Positions 48,857 through 59,030 of a stretch of 64,000 bases of DNA are shown here, piece by piece (within the stretch, counting starts at the first letter, position 1; every line of letters begins with the position of its first letter). Origin of the DNA: Fen-1231 sp035286465 (GTDB lineage: Bacteria > Gemmatimonadota > Gemmatimonadetes > Gemmatimonadales > Gemmatimonadaceae); the NCBI GenBank assembly GCA_035286465.1, contig DATEDF010000124.1, positions 1 through 64,000 of the forward strand, given 5' to 3'. Made by a program: the position numbers and the translations under genes. The notes under the pieces were generated by a model. The model was not told where the DNA came from, searched no databases, and saw only the letters and a list, made by a program, of their open reading frames with translations.

Positions 48857-51800
48857 TTACGGCAGCACCGCCGGTTTCACCCCCACCAGCTGGTTGAACC
48901 GCGCGAGCTCCCGGTCCATCACCGCCTTGTAGCTCGCCTTCGCCGCCGCGAGGTCCTTCTCGATGTCCGCGAGCCACGCCAGCGACGCGTCGGTCGGCCG
49001 GAACTCCGCGCCGCCCGCGACGTCGCCCGCGCCCGTCCCCACCTCACCCGACAGCCAGATCAGCGACAGGTAGATCCTGAACGGCTCCACGTACCACTTG
49101 TCGTCGCTGTGCAGATCGGAGCGCGAGAGCAGGAGCAGCTCCACGTCGAGGAGCTTCCGGTCCAGCTCGCCGAGCGCCGCCCTGTCCTCGGCGCGCGTGC
49201 TGTCGGACTTGCGCTTGTCCTCGATCTGTTTCCGCATCACCTCGAGCCGGTTCACCATGTCGGCGGTCGCGTTCATCGCGTCGCGAATCCGGATCTGTGC
49301 GGCGAGTGAGGCGCCCAGGTCGGCGTCCGTCGTCGTGATCTCGGGATCGCGCATGACCTCGAGCGGCTGCGCCACCGTCTGCCCGTCCACCGTGAGGCGC
49401 GCCGTGTACTTGCCCGGCAGCGCGAGCGGCCCGTTCGCCATCGGTCCGCCGATGCCCCAGTGCACGATCGGCCGCGTCTTCTGGTCGCGGAATCGTGGCT
49501 CGTCCCAGATGAACGGATTGTCCGGCGCCACCGTGCGCAGTTCGACGCGCGTGGGCGGATCGTAACGCAGGTCCCACGTCGTGAGGTTCATGCCGCTCCG
49601 GCCGAGCTGCCTGATGGTGCGCAACGCGCTCCCCTTCGCGTCCACGATCTCGACCTTCACCGTGTCCTTCGGGACGGCCTTGAGCGAGAACTGGAGGCTC
49701 GCGGACCCGCTGCGCGCCTCGCGAACGCCCGCGCGCGGCGTGAAGAGGTGCAGGTCGGCGTTCGCGGCCGCCGCGTCCCGCTGCTCGAGCGTCGTGATGT
49801 CGCGCAGCACGTAGATCCCGCGCCCGTACGTTGAAACCAGCACGTCGTGCCACGGCTTCGGCGTGGAGATCCACGTCACCGGCGCCGCGGGGAGCCCGTC
49901 CTGGAACTGCGTCCAGTGCGCGCCGTCGTCCATCGAGTAGTAGAACGCGTTCCCCGTTCCCGCGAACAGCATCCCCCTGCGATTCGGGTTCTCCGCCACC
50001 GCGAGCACGTACGCGAGGGGATGCTTCGCCGGCAGGTCGCCCGTGATCTTCTTCCACGTCTGCCCGAAGTCCGTCGTCTTGTAGAGGAAGGGCTCGCGAT
50101 TGTCCATCATGTGGAAGTCCACCGCGACGTATGCCGTGCCCGCGTCGAAGCGCGAGGGTTCGATCTTGCGGATCGTGCCCCAGGCGGGAAGTCCCGTGAT
50201 GTTCTTCGTGACGTCGTTCCACTTCTGGCCGCCGTCGCGGGTGTACCAGAGCTTCCCGTCGTTCGTGCCGGCCCAGATGAGCCCGCGCTGGATCTCCGAC
50301 GGAGCGATCGCGAACACCACCTCGCCGTAGAACTGGCCGAGGTTGTCCTCGACGATGCCGCCCGACGAGACGATGCGGCTCGGATCGTTCGTCGAGAGAT
50401 CGGGACTGATCACGGCCCAGCTCTGGCCGCCGTTCGACGTCCTGAAGATCACCTGGCAGCCGTAGTAGACGATGTTGCGGTCGAACGGGTCAATCGCCAG
50501 GGGCGGCGTCCAGTGGCAGCGGTACTTCGACTTGTTGGGCGGCGAATCGAGCGTGTGAATCCACGGGCTCACCGAGCGCGCGCGGCGCACGCGGTGGTCG
50601 TAGCGCGTGACCGTGTTCCCGTAGCACGACGCCCAGACGATGTTCGGATCGGCGGGATCGGGGAGCGTGAACCCGGACTCGCAACCGCCGAGCCCGTGGT
50701 CCCAGGTGGAGAATCCACCGCCGCGGCCGCCGCCGCCAAAGCCGCCCCCTCCGCCGCCACGGCCGCCGCCGTCCCCGCCGCCACGACCGGTGTAGACCGC
50801 CAACGCGGCGCGCCCGCCCGACGTGGGCGGCGTCTCGGGCGCGGTGCTCGGCCCTCGGAACGTCCCGTCATCCTGCCGGTTGCCGTACACCCAGTACGGC
50901 ACCTGGTTGTCCACCGTCATGTGGTACATCTGCGCGATCGGCAGCGAGATGCTCTGTGTCGTGCGGCCGCGGTCCGTCGTGATCCGCGCGCCCGCGTCGT
51001 TCGTCATCCCCAGATGGTCGGGGTTCTTCGGGTCCACCCAGATGTCGTGGTTGTCGCCGCCCCACGGCACCGTCGCAAACGTGAGCCCGCCGTCCGTCGA
51101 GCGATGAAAGCTGCTGCTCGCGACGTACACCTCGTTCGCGTCGCCGCTCGACACCTTGATGTTGATGTAGTAACCCGCGCGTCCGATGAGCGGCCGCGAC
51201 CAGCTCACCACCTTCCACGACGCGCCGCCGTCGTCGGAGCGCCAGACCGAGCCCTGCGCGTCGGTCTGAATGAGCGCGTAGACGCGCCGCGAATCGGTCG
51301 GCGCCACCGCGACGTCGATCTTGCCGAGCGGCGGCTTCGGGAGCCCCGGGTGCACGACGTGCGTCCAGGTCGCGCCGGCGTCGTGCGTCACGTAGATCCC
51401 GCTCGACGGCCCGCCCGAGTACATCGCGTACGTGTGCATCACCACCTGCCACATCCCCGCGAAGAGCGTGTTCGGGTCCTTCCAGTCAATCCCGAGCCCC
51501 GAGCAGCCCGTGTTCTCGTCCACGAAGAGCGAGCGCTGCCACGTGCGGCCGCCGTCGGTCGTGCGATACACGCCGCGCTCCTGTTGCGGACCGGTGGCGC
51601 GTCCGAGCGCGCACACGTAGACGACGTTCGGATTCGTGGGGTGCACGATGATCCGGCCGATGCGCCCGGTCTCCACGAGCCCGACGTTGGTCCACGTCGC
51701 GCCGGCGTCGGTGGACTTGTAGATCCCGTCCCCCATCACGTCGGCGTCGCGGATGGCCCACGCCTCACCCGTGCCGGCCCACACCTGGCTGGGGTCGGAG

Positions 51801-52162
51801 GGCGCGACGGCCAGCGCGCCGATCGCCTGCGCGCTCTGCTTGTCGAAGACGGGCACGAAGGTGTTGCCCTCGTCCACCGACTTCCAGACGCCGCCGCTGG
51901 CGGCGCCCAGGTACCAGGTGCGCACGTCGCCGGGGACGCCGGCGATGGCGGCCACCCGCCCTCCGCTCGAGGGGCCGAGCAGCTGGAACTGGAGCGGCGG
52001 CGGCGCCGGCGGCGGGCCGCCCCGGCCGCCGCGGCCGCCCGGCGGCTGCGCGGCGCCGAGCGCCGGGATCAGCACCGGGATGAGCGCGAGAATGACGGGC
52101 GCGGCGAGCGCGCGGAGCGCGCGCAGAACGCGCGGCACGCGAGCGTGAAGGCTGGGGATCAT
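48857..52162 (-). CDS. Second large exported BNR-repeat (sortilin/VPS10-like) protein
   Basis: 1101 residues from ATG 52162 (ATG 52174 possible). Signal peptide ends ALGAA/Q. Repeated Asp-box units (STDAGATWT, TTDGGRTWQ, SDDGGASWK) build the propeller, and an Ig-like segment and a helical C-terminus follow (KQIEDKRKSDSTRAEDRAA). A Gly-rich insert (about residue 480) interrupts one blade and is followed by a paired-Cys region (GGCESGF, ASCYG, YRCHW, YYGCQ). It is a paralogue of the protein at 21588-24881, with Gly-rich part in a different place. Function unknown. Confidence 0.88.
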   Translation of the reverse strand: MIPSLHARVPRVLRALRALAAPVILALIPVLIPALGAAQPPGGRGGRGGPPPAPPPLQFQLLGPSSGGRVAAIAGVPGDVRTWYLGAASGGVWKSVDEGNTFVPVFDKQSAQAIGALAVAPSDPSQVWAGTGEAWAIRDADVMGDGIYKSTDAGATWTNVGLVETGRIGRIIVHPTNPNVVYVCALGRATGPQQERGVYRTTDGGRTWQRSLFVDENTGCSGLGIDWKDPNTLFAGMWQVVMHTYAMYSGGPSSGIYVTHDAGATWTHVVHPGLPKPPLGKIDVAVAPTDSRRVYALIQTDAQGSVWRSDDGGASWKVVSWSRPLIGRAGYYINIKVSSGDANEVYVASSSFHRSTDGGLTFATVPWGGDNHDIWVDPKNPDHLGMTNDAGARITTDRGRTTQSISLPIAQMYHMTVDNQVPYWVYGNRQDDGTFRGPSTAPETPPTSGGRAALAVYTGRGGGDGGGRGGGGGGFGGGGRGGGFSTWDHGLGGCESGFTLPDPADPNIVWASCYGNTVTRYDHRVRRARSVSPWIHTLDSPPNKSKYRCHWTPPLAIDPFDRNIVYYGCQVIFRTSNGGQSWAVISPDLSTNDPSRIVSSGGIVEDNLGQFYGEVVFAIAPSEIQRGLIWAGTNDGKLWYTRDGGQKWNDVTKNITGLPAWGTIRKIEPSRFDAGTAYVAVDFHMMDNREPFLYKTTDFGQTWKKITGDLPAKHPLAYVLAVAENPNRRGMLFAGTGNAFYYSMDDGAHWTQFQDGLPAAPVTWISTPKPWHDVLVSTYGRGIYVLRDITTLEQRDAAAANADLHLFTPRAGVREARSGSASLQFSLKAVPKDTVKVEIVDAKGSALRTIRQLGRSGMNLTTWDLRYDPPTRVELRTVAPDNPFIWDEPRFRDQKTRPIVHWGIGGPMANGPLALPGKYTARLTVDGQTVAQPLEVMRDPEITTTDADLGASLAAQIRIRDAMNATADMVNRLEVMRKQIEDKRKSDSTRAEDRAALGELDRKLLDVELLLLSRSDLHSDDKWYVEPFRIYLSLIWLSGEVGTGAGDVAGGAEFRPTDASLAWLADIEKDLAAAKASYKAVMDRELARFNQLVGVKPAVLP

Positions 52163-52310
52163 GGTCGGTTCCATCGGATGGGAAACGGACTCGAGAAACT
52201 CGCCACTCGAGGCCGTCATGCCACGCTCTCGGAGCGGAAAGTCACGCCATACGCTGCCGCGTGCGCACGCGCGGAGCAAGAGGCAGGCCTGCTGCGGCCA
52301 CACGACGCGA

Positions 52311-54281
52311 TCAGGGCGTGGCCGGCACCGGCGCCGCGCGGAGTGACAGCTCCGCCTCCCCCCGGGCCGCGTCGAAGAGCGGCGTCACCGACTCCCCCTG
52401 GCGCACGCGCTCGACGCCGCGCTCCGACCTGGCGACGGTCTCGATGTCGTACCGCCAGACCTCCAACGCGCCCGGGGCGTCGAGCGCGAGCGGCCCGGCG
52501 AGCGACAGCTCGGGCGCGAACCGCGCGCCGTCGGGCAGCGACGTCGCGTCCCACCAATAGCGCACGCCGAGCGCGCCACCGGCGCCGAATCGCCACCGCA
52601 CCGTGAATCCGGGCGTCTCGCAGCAGACGGTGATGGCGTCGCTGTCCACCTCCACCGTCGCCGCGCACCGCGCGCGCGACCAGGAAGCGACCGGCGCATA
52701 CGACGCCGCGGCGTAGGCCTCTTCGGACAGGTCCGCGCTGATGACGCGTGCGACGCCGATCGCGCGGTCGTCGAGGTCCGCGGGCGGCGGCGCCGTGAGC
52801 AGGTGCGATCCCTCCAGCTCGTGAATGCTCGGCGTGCCGTCGTGCCCGGCCGGAGACGTGCGCGGGTGCAGCGAGGGAAGGTGGTACGCCTCGCGCCGGC
52901 GCGTGAGCACGTCGGCGTGGTTCACGCCGCGCGCGAAGTGCGTGAACTCCACGAGCGCGCCGCCGTGCGCCGGGGCGACCACCGCCGACCAGTCGGCGCA
53001 ATGCACCCAGATCTCCTCGGCGCCGTCGGCGTCGAGGTCGAGCGTTTCGGCGGCGAGCGGCTCCCCCAAGCGGAGCACTCGCTCGGCGATGGCGAGCTGC
53101 CGCCAGACGGCGGCGCGCAGGTGCGGCAGGTAGAGCCCCCCGAACACGCCGTGCCAGAGCGCATCGTTGCACTGGGCGCGGCCGATCGCGCGGCGCGCCT
53201 CCGCCGGGTCGCCGCGCCGCCGGCAGAGCGCGCTCAGTGCGCACGTCTTCTTGTGCATCCGGTTCGCTTCGGCGTACCGCGCGAGGAAGTTCCGCCAGTG
53301 CGAGCCGCGCACGAGCGCGCCGTCGGAGCTGCCCATCCGCTCCGTTCCGAGCTGGTGCTCGAGCGCGTTGAGCCGGTGAGCCGCGTCCGGCGGGAGCGCC
53401 CACCCCTCCATCTCCCGGTACGAAGCGGTCGGCAGGTACGCGATCCCGCCGCACGGCACCGCGTCCACCGCCTCCCGCCCCGTGCAGAGGCGCAGGACGC
53501 CCTCGTCGCGCAACGCGTCGAGCACGTCGCAGAACGCGTCGAACCAGCCGCGGCGGTAGACCCAGTCGCCGGTTCCGGGCCAGCCACCGAACTTCTCCCC
53601 GTCGTCGGCGAACACGGCGAGCGGCCGGCCGGCCGCGTGCAGCGCGTGCACGTACTCCGCCATCTCTCGCGCCGGGCGGAAGGGGATCAGGTAGCGCAGG
53701 CGTTCGTCAATGGCGAGCACCGTCACCGCCATCCCGTCGCTCTCGGTGCGCCAGGGCACGTGCAACTGGTCGCGGTGGAACCCGCAGACGAGGAAGTGGC
53801 GGTCGTCCACGAGCACGTAGCGTATGCCCGCCGACGCCAGGTCGAACGGCAGCTCCGGCTCCCACACGCGCTCGCTGAGCCAGAGCCCGTCGCCGGCGAC
53901 GCCGAACCGCGCGTGCAGCGCCTCGCGCAGCCACGCGATCTGCTCCACGCGGTCCGCGCGCGGGAGCGCGGCGAGGATCGGCTCGTACATCCCCGAGAGC
54001 AGGAACTCGATCGCCCCGTCGGCGGCGAGCCGCCCGACCTGGTCGAGCAGCGCCGCATCGTGCGCTTCGAGCCATTCGAGCAACGGGCCGGAGATGTGCA
54101 GCAGCGCCGGCCGGAGGTGGCGGCGCGCGAGCTGATCGAGCAGCGGGCGATAAACGTCGCGGGCGTGCTCGGCGAAGACGTGATCGAAGTTGCCCACCGG
54201 CTGGTGGAGGTGCACGCCGAAGACGAGGCGCACGGGCGGCCGCGCGGGGGGGAGCGCCGACGCCTGCGTGGCGGGGTTCAC
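52311..54281 (-). CDS. GH57 glycosidase / 4-alpha-glucanotransferase-like enzyme
   Basis: 656 residues from GTG 54281 (GTGA overlap with the preceding GH57 gene). It opens with the GH57 strand VFGVHLHQPVGNFD. The nucleophile Glu is in LWLSERVWEPEL and the acid/base Asp in FADDGEKFGGWP, as in Thermococcus 4-alpha-glucanotransferase. HWRNFLARYAEANRMHK and the C-terminal beta-sandwich complete the family (DUF1925/DUF1926). It likely rearranges alpha-1,4-glucans. Last gene of the glucan operon. Confidence 0.88.
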   Translation of the reverse strand: MNPATQASALPPARPPVRLVFGVHLHQPVGNFDHVFAEHARDVYRPLLDQLARRHLRPALLHISGPLLEWLEAHDAALLDQVGRLAADGAIEFLLSGMYEPILAALPRADRVEQIAWLREALHARFGVAGDGLWLSERVWEPELPFDLASAGIRYVLVDDRHFLVCGFHRDQLHVPWRTESDGMAVTVLAIDERLRYLIPFRPAREMAEYVHALHAAGRPLAVFADDGEKFGGWPGTGDWVYRRGWFDAFCDVLDALRDEGVLRLCTGREAVDAVPCGGIAYLPTASYREMEGWALPPDAAHRLNALEHQLGTERMGSSDGALVRGSHWRNFLARYAEANRMHKKTCALSALCRRRGDPAEARRAIGRAQCNDALWHGVFGGLYLPHLRAAVWRQLAIAERVLRLGEPLAAETLDLDADGAEEIWVHCADWSAVVAPAHGGALVEFTHFARGVNHADVLTRRREAYHLPSLHPRTSPAGHDGTPSIHELEGSHLLTAPPPADLDDRAIGVARVISADLSEEAYAAASYAPVASWSRARCAATVEVDSDAITVCCETPGFTVRWRFGAGGALGVRYWWDATSLPDGARFAPELSLAGPLALDAPGALEVWRYDIETVARSERGVERVRQGESVTPLFDAARGEAELSLRAAPVPATP

Positions 54282-55720
54282 GCGGCCGTTCCAGCGCGTG
54301 AGCGGTGCGCGCGCGAGCGATAGACCTGCGCGCCGTCCCCGGCCCCGGCGTCGTTCGCGGGCGCGACCGCGAGCCGATCGAGCAGGCCGCGCTCGAGCGC
54401 GTCGTCGCCGAGGAGCTCGAGCGCGTACGCGGCCAGGCGCAGCATCAGCACCGTCTCGTGGCCGGCGACGTCGTCGAAGAACCAGGCGCACGAGCCGAAC
54501 ATGCCGAGGCGCGCGCTCACGCCGTCCAGGAGCCGCGTCGCGCGCTCGGCGTCGGTCCCGTCGCGCACGCGCGCCGCCGCGAACGCGTGGCGCGCGGCGC
54601 GCGGGAGCGCGGCCACGGCGCCGAACGCATCGCGCACGCGCCAGGGGTCCGGGAAGAAAGTGGCGCCCTCCGACTCGAAGCGGTGGTCCAGCTCGCGCGC
54701 GAGCCAGTTGAGCGCCGCGCGCAGCGGGCGCCGCCACGCCTGCGACGTGCCCGGCGTCGCGCGGCACCCACAGTCCGCGCGCCAGCGCTCGACGCCGTGC
54801 GGGCAGCTCCACGACGACCCCTCCACGATCCGTGCGTCCACGAGCGCCGGCGCGCGCGCGAGCACGGCCGCGAAGTTCTCGATGCGTACCGCGGGCCGCG
54901 CGAGGAGGAGCGCGACGGCCCGGGCGAGCGCCATCTCGGCGAACTTGCGGTGGTGCCCGAAGGTCTCGCCGTCCATCGCGAGCGTCGTGAGCGTGAACGC
55001 GTCACGCGAGGCGGTCTCGTCGAGGATCGGCGGCGCGAGGTGGCGCGCGAGTTCCGCGCCGTCTTCCACGAGCCGGCCGAACGCCACGCCCGGCGAGAGC
55101 GTGCCGTCGTACGCGAAGATCGCCAGCTCGCGGCCACCGCCGGCGACGAAGCGCAGCGGCGCGCCCCCCGACGGCGGAGGCTCCACCTGATGCGGCGCGA
55201 GCACCGTGAAGCGCACCCCCTCCTCCGCCAGCACCACCAGCGTCTCCTCGTCCACGGCGGTCTCGGGAAGCCAGAGCCCTTCGGCGCCGCGGCCGAAACG
55301 CCGGCGGAAATCGGCGAGCCCCCACCGCACCTCCGTCACCTTGTCCCGCCGCGACGCGAGCGGAAGGATCACGTGGTGGTACGGCATCGCGATGGCGTTG
55401 CCGTGCCCGCGCAGGCGCCGCACGCTCGCCCGGTCGCCGTCGAGGATGGCGCGATACACCTCCGGCGCGTTCGGCTCGAGCCAGCGGAGCAGGGTGGTCG
55501 CCGCGTCGAAGCTCGCCCACTCGAAGAGATTGACGTGTCCCTGCACGCGACCGGCCGCGTCGCGCAGGCGGGCCGTCGCGAAGGGGCGGTAACACTCGTG
55601 CGTGACGCGCTCGTTCCAGTCGTGGAACGGCGCGGCGGTCGGCTCCTCCTCCACCTCGTCCCGCCAGGGATTCTCGCGAGGCGGCTGGTAGAAATGGGCG
55701 TGGACGACGACCGAGTGCAC
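54278..55720 (-). CDS. GH57 protein with DUF3536-type C-terminus
   Basis: 480 residues from GTG 55720, seven bases after the previous stop. GH57 motifs: VVHAHFYQPPRENPW at the N-terminus, GHVNLFEW, the presumed nucleophile Glu in LWLPETAVDEETL, and the presumed acid/base Asp in AMDGETFGHHRKF. The C-terminal half (SCPHGVERWRADCGC with a Cys trio, FGSCAWFFDDVAG) matches the DUF3536 domain. Activity is probably on alpha-glucans; no characterised member can be named with confidence. Confidence 0.87.
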   Translation of the reverse strand: MHSVVVHAHFYQPPRENPWRDEVEEEPTAAPFHDWNERVTHECYRPFATARLRDAAGRVQGHVNLFEWASFDAATTLLRWLEPNAPEVYRAILDGDRASVRRLRGHGNAIAMPYHHVILPLASRRDKVTEVRWGLADFRRRFGRGAEGLWLPETAVDEETLVVLAEEGVRFTVLAPHQVEPPPSGGAPLRFVAGGGRELAIFAYDGTLSPGVAFGRLVEDGAELARHLAPPILDETASRDAFTLTTLAMDGETFGHHRKFAEMALARAVALLLARPAVRIENFAAVLARAPALVDARIVEGSSWSCPHGVERWRADCGCRATPGTSQAWRRPLRAALNWLARELDHRFESEGATFFPDPWRVRDAFGAVAALPRAARHAFAAARVRDGTDAERATRLLDGVSARLGMFGSCAWFFDDVAGHETVLMLRLAAYALELLGDDALERGLLDRLAVAPANDAGAGDGAQVYRSRAHRSRAGTAA

Positions 55721-55727
55721 CGCCGGC

Positions 55728-57377
55728 TCACACCGTCGCCGGCGCGGGCATCAGCGCGCGCGCGACCGCGTCGAGCACGTCGGGAAAGAGCGCATCCCGT
55801 GCCCAGAGCGCCTCCGCCTCCCGCGCCGCGCCGGCCACGTCCCCCCCGGTCTCGAGACCAGTCACGAGCGATTCCGTCGCCTCGACGTGCAGGCGGAACC
55901 TCCGTTCCCCGTAATCGGTCACTTCGCCGGTCGAAATGATGAACTGCCAGTCCGACGCTTGCGCGAGCATCAGCTCCCGCGCCGCCTGCGCGAGGACAGG
56001 CCGGACCGGCGGCAGCGCAAGCGCCGCCGGCGCGACGCGCCAGAAGCGCTCCTCGACCTCCCAGAGTCGCGTCCACGTCCACGCCGTCCGTGGATTGAGC
56101 CACATGCTGAAGTCGCCGTCCCTCCCCCACGACCCGGACGGCAGATCCAGTGGCGCGACCAGCGTCGAGGCCTGGACGTGCGCCGAGGCCGTCAACGGGC
56201 GCACGCCGGGATGCCGCCGGAGCGCCCGGAACGTGTCGGCGAGGAAGTCCGGGCCCTCGAGCCACCAGTGGCCGAACAGCTCGGCGTCGAACGGCGCCAC
56301 GATGAGGCGCTCGGCGCGCGACGCGCGGCCATGCGCGACGCCGTCGAGGAGAGCCGCGAAATGCCCGGCGTGCTCGCGCGCGAGCGCGCGCGCGCGGCCC
56401 GGATCGTATTGCCGCTTGTCGCCCAGCGGAACGCCCGCGCCCGTGACTTCCCAGAGCCGGAGGCCGCCCGGGTACCGGATCTTGTGGAACTCGAGATACG
56501 CGGACGCACCGGGATAGCCTTCATCGCGGCTCCACACCCGGTGCGTCGAGGCCGGGTCGCGCACCAGGGCGCGCACGGCGTTCGGCCCCGACCCGATCGC
56601 GTATTCCCGGTACGGCGACCGGACCGCGCCGCCCCTGCCCGCGGCCGCGCCCGCGCCCGCGCGGTACGCCTCGAGCGGCCGCCCCGCGTTCGCCAAGTGC
56701 GAGTCAACGATCACGAACCGGTATCCCGCGTCCTCGAGATGGCGCTCGAGTCCCGGCCGATCGGCCGCGCGCGGACCGTGCGGCCACGGCGCCCACGGCC
56801 CGGCCGGACGGTACGCGCACTCGGGGAGCCAGCAGCCCGCGCTCGCGCGGCCGAAGAGCCGCTCGTGCTCCGCGCGCCCGGCGAGGAGCTGGAGGCGCAC
56901 GCTCTCGTCGCGACGGAGGAGCGGCAGGAACGCGTGCGTGGCCGCGGAGCTCATCAGTTCGATGCGCTCGTCGCGCTCGAGCATCCGCAGCGCGCCGATG
57001 AGATCGCCGTCGAGCGCCTCGAACACGCCGGCGACGTGCCGATACCGGTCCCGCCAGAACCGAACCACCGGGATGAGCCCTTCCTCGCGGCCGGCCGAGA
57101 GCTCCCGCTCCGCGTCGTCGCACGCGGCGAGGCGCTGGGCGAGAAACGCGCGCAGCTCCGCCGCGAACGAGGGCGCGGCGAGCTGTGCGGCGAGCACCGG
57201 CGTCACGCTCACCGTCACCGCCGCGCTCGTCTGCTCGTCGCGCAGCGTCACCAGCGTGTCGAGGAGCGGAAGGTACGAGTCGAGCGTGGCTTCCATCAGC
57301 CAGTCGCTGCCGTGGGGCCAGCGACCGTGCCCCAGCACCCAGGGCAGATGCGTGTGCAGGACGAGGACGAAGTCCAT
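55728..57377 (-). CDS. GH57 1,4-alpha-glucan branching enzyme
   Basis: 549 residues from ATG 57377, 17 bases after glgA. The catalytic Glu sits in CWLPECAYRP and the Asp in APFDAELFGHWWLEGP, exactly the pair of GH57 branching enzymes (Thermococcus and Thermus). LVLHTHLPWV is the family N-terminus, and the C-terminal domain has DWQFIISTGEVTDYGERR. It transfers alpha-1,4 chains to make alpha-1,6 branches. Together with GlgA and GlgP this completes a glycogen-making set without GH13 enzymes. Confidence 0.92.
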   Translation of the reverse strand: MDFVLVLHTHLPWVLGHGRWPHGSDWLMEATLDSYLPLLDTLVTLRDEQTSAAVTVSVTPVLAAQLAAPSFAAELRAFLAQRLAACDDAERELSAGREEGLIPVVRFWRDRYRHVAGVFEALDGDLIGALRMLERDERIELMSSAATHAFLPLLRRDESVRLQLLAGRAEHERLFGRASAGCWLPECAYRPAGPWAPWPHGPRAADRPGLERHLEDAGYRFVIVDSHLANAGRPLEAYRAGAGAAAGRGGAVRSPYREYAIGSGPNAVRALVRDPASTHRVWSRDEGYPGASAYLEFHKIRYPGGLRLWEVTGAGVPLGDKRQYDPGRARALAREHAGHFAALLDGVAHGRASRAERLIVAPFDAELFGHWWLEGPDFLADTFRALRRHPGVRPLTASAHVQASTLVAPLDLPSGSWGRDGDFSMWLNPRTAWTWTRLWEVEERFWRVAPAALALPPVRPVLAQAARELMLAQASDWQFIISTGEVTDYGERRFRLHVEATESLVTGLETGGDVAGAAREAEALWARDALFPDVLDAVARALMPAPATV

Positions 57378-57394
57378 CGTCGGGATTGCGGCCG

Positions 57395-58930
57395 TCAAGC
57401 CGGCGCCGCCACCCGGGATGCCGCCGCGCGGTAGGCCTCGCCGTAGGCCTTCAACGCGTGCTCCCAGCCGAAGTCCCGCGCCATTGCGCGCCGCATCGTC
57501 GCCACCCACGCGCGGCGATTGGCGAACCGGGCGACGGCGCGGTCAATGGCCCGGTCGAGCGCCGACGCGTCGAACTCGTCGAACAGGAAACCCGTCGCGT
57601 TGTCCACCACCGTGTCGCCGATGCCGCCAACTCTCCGCCCGACCACCGGCGCGCCGTAGCGCTGGGCGTGCATCTGCGTCAGGCCGCACGGTTCGTACTG
57701 CGAGGGCATCAGCACGATGTCCGCGCCGGCCATCAAGCGGTGCTCGAGCAGGTCCGTGAAGCCGTACTCGACGGCCACCCGCCCCGGATTCTCCCGCGCG
57801 AGCGCCGAGAGCGCCGCCCGGTAGTCCGCATCGCCCATCCCCAGGAACACGAACTGCGCGTCCAGCGACCGCAGGCGCTCGCTGCGGAGCACGATGTCGA
57901 AGCCCTTCTGCCGGACCAGTCTGGCGCTCATCCCGATGAGCGGCACGTCCGCGCGGCGCGCGAATCCGAAACTGCTCTGCAGCGCGTCCTTGCACGCCGC
58001 CTTGCCCGACAGGTCGCGTCGCGAATAGTTCGCCGCGATGAGCGGATCGCTGGCCGTGTCCCACACGCCCTGGTCAATGCCGTTGCAGATGCCGACGAGC
58101 CGCGCGCCGAGCTGCCGGAACGTGTCGTGCAAGCCGAAGCCGCCCTCCGGCGTGCACAGCTCCCGCGCGTGCGTCGGGCTCACGGTCACCGCCACATCGC
58201 AGAACGAGAGACCGCCCTTGAGCACGTTGACCCGGTCGTACCACTCGAGGTGGTCGAGGCTCCACAGCTCGTGCGGGAGCCCGAGCGCCGTCAGGGCCGA
58301 GTGCGCGAAGTGGCCCTGGTAGCCGGCGTTGTGCACGGAGAGCACGGTCGGCGTCGGCCCGAAGCGCGAGGCGACGCCCTCGTCAGCGCGGAGGTAGACG
58401 GGCACGAGGGCGGCGTGCCAATCGTGCCCGTGCAGCAGCACCGGACCGCTCACAAGCTGGCTCACGCCGGCCAGCGCCGCGCGGGAGAGCAGCGCGAACC
58501 GCAGGTGATTGTCGGGGTAATCCGCTCCCTGCTCGCCGTACAGGCCGGCGCGCTCGAAGTAACGGGGCGCGTCCACGAAGATGACGTGCGGACTCTCGGC
58601 GCGACCGGCCTCGCGGAAAAAGCGCACCTTCTCCACGCACTCGCCCACGGCGACGCGCTGCGGCGGCGCGACCGGCTCCAGGTCGGGCGCGACCTCACGC
58701 ACCGACGGATAGAGCGGCAGGAAGACGACGACCTTCGCCCCGACGCGCGCCTGGAAGGTGGCGAGCCCCGCGACGGCTTCCGCGAGGCCGCCGGTGCGCG
58801 CGAACGTACCGTATTCGGCGGTTATGTGCACGATCGTGCGTCGCGCGGGGAGCCTAACGCTGCGTCCGCGCCGCGTCCGGCCGCGCTTCGGCCTCTTGGT
58901 TCGCCCGCGTGGGCGTGCCGTGGTTGCCAC
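57395..58930 (-). CDS. glgA: Glycogen synthase (GT5)
   Basis: 511 residues from GTG 58930. After a basic N-terminal tail of about 30 residues (unusual for the family) comes IVHITAEY, then the sugar-nucleotide loop RTGGLAEAV (usually KTGGLADV), SVHNAGYQG, GICNGID, and the C-terminal MPSQYEPCGLTQ catalytic block. It extends alpha-1,4-glucan from ADP- or UDP-glucose; no GlgC is in the window. A 172-base gap with GC-rich palindromic repeats separates it from glgP, so it may have its own promoter. Confidence 0.94.
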   Translation of the reverse strand: MATTARPRGRTKRPKRGRTRRGRSVRLPARRTIVHITAEYGTFARTGGLAEAVAGLATFQARVGAKVVVFLPLYPSVREVAPDLEPVAPPQRVAVGECVEKVRFFREAGRAESPHVIFVDAPRYFERAGLYGEQGADYPDNHLRFALLSRAALAGVSQLVSGPVLLHGHDWHAALVPVYLRADEGVASRFGPTPTVLSVHNAGYQGHFAHSALTALGLPHELWSLDHLEWYDRVNVLKGGLSFCDVAVTVSPTHARELCTPEGGFGLHDTFRQLGARLVGICNGIDQGVWDTASDPLIAANYSRRDLSGKAACKDALQSSFGFARRADVPLIGMSARLVRQKGFDIVLRSERLRSLDAQFVFLGMGDADYRAALSALARENPGRVAVEYGFTDLLEHRLMAGADIVLMPSQYEPCGLTQMHAQRYGAPVVGRRVGGIGDTVVDNATGFLFDEFDASALDRAIDRAVARFANRRAWVATMRRAMARDFGWEHALKAYGEAYRAAASRVAAPA

Positions 58931-58989
58931 TGTCTCGGCGCTCCGAGTCGTCGAGGGAGAATGGCCAAGGTGCCCCCGCCGAGGGACAC

Positions 58990-59002
58990 TGTCTGTCAGA
59001 CA
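58990..59002. repeat. 6-bp perfect palindrome TGTCTG-T-CAGACA
   Basis: A perfect inverted repeat with a single central base lies in the 172-base gap between glgP and glgA. It is flanked by C- and G-rich arms, so the RNA can fold further. It could be an operator for glgA or part of a transcript end. Confidence 0.45.
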
Positions 59003-59030
59003 CCCCCCGAGGGGGCGTAGGGGAAGTTGC

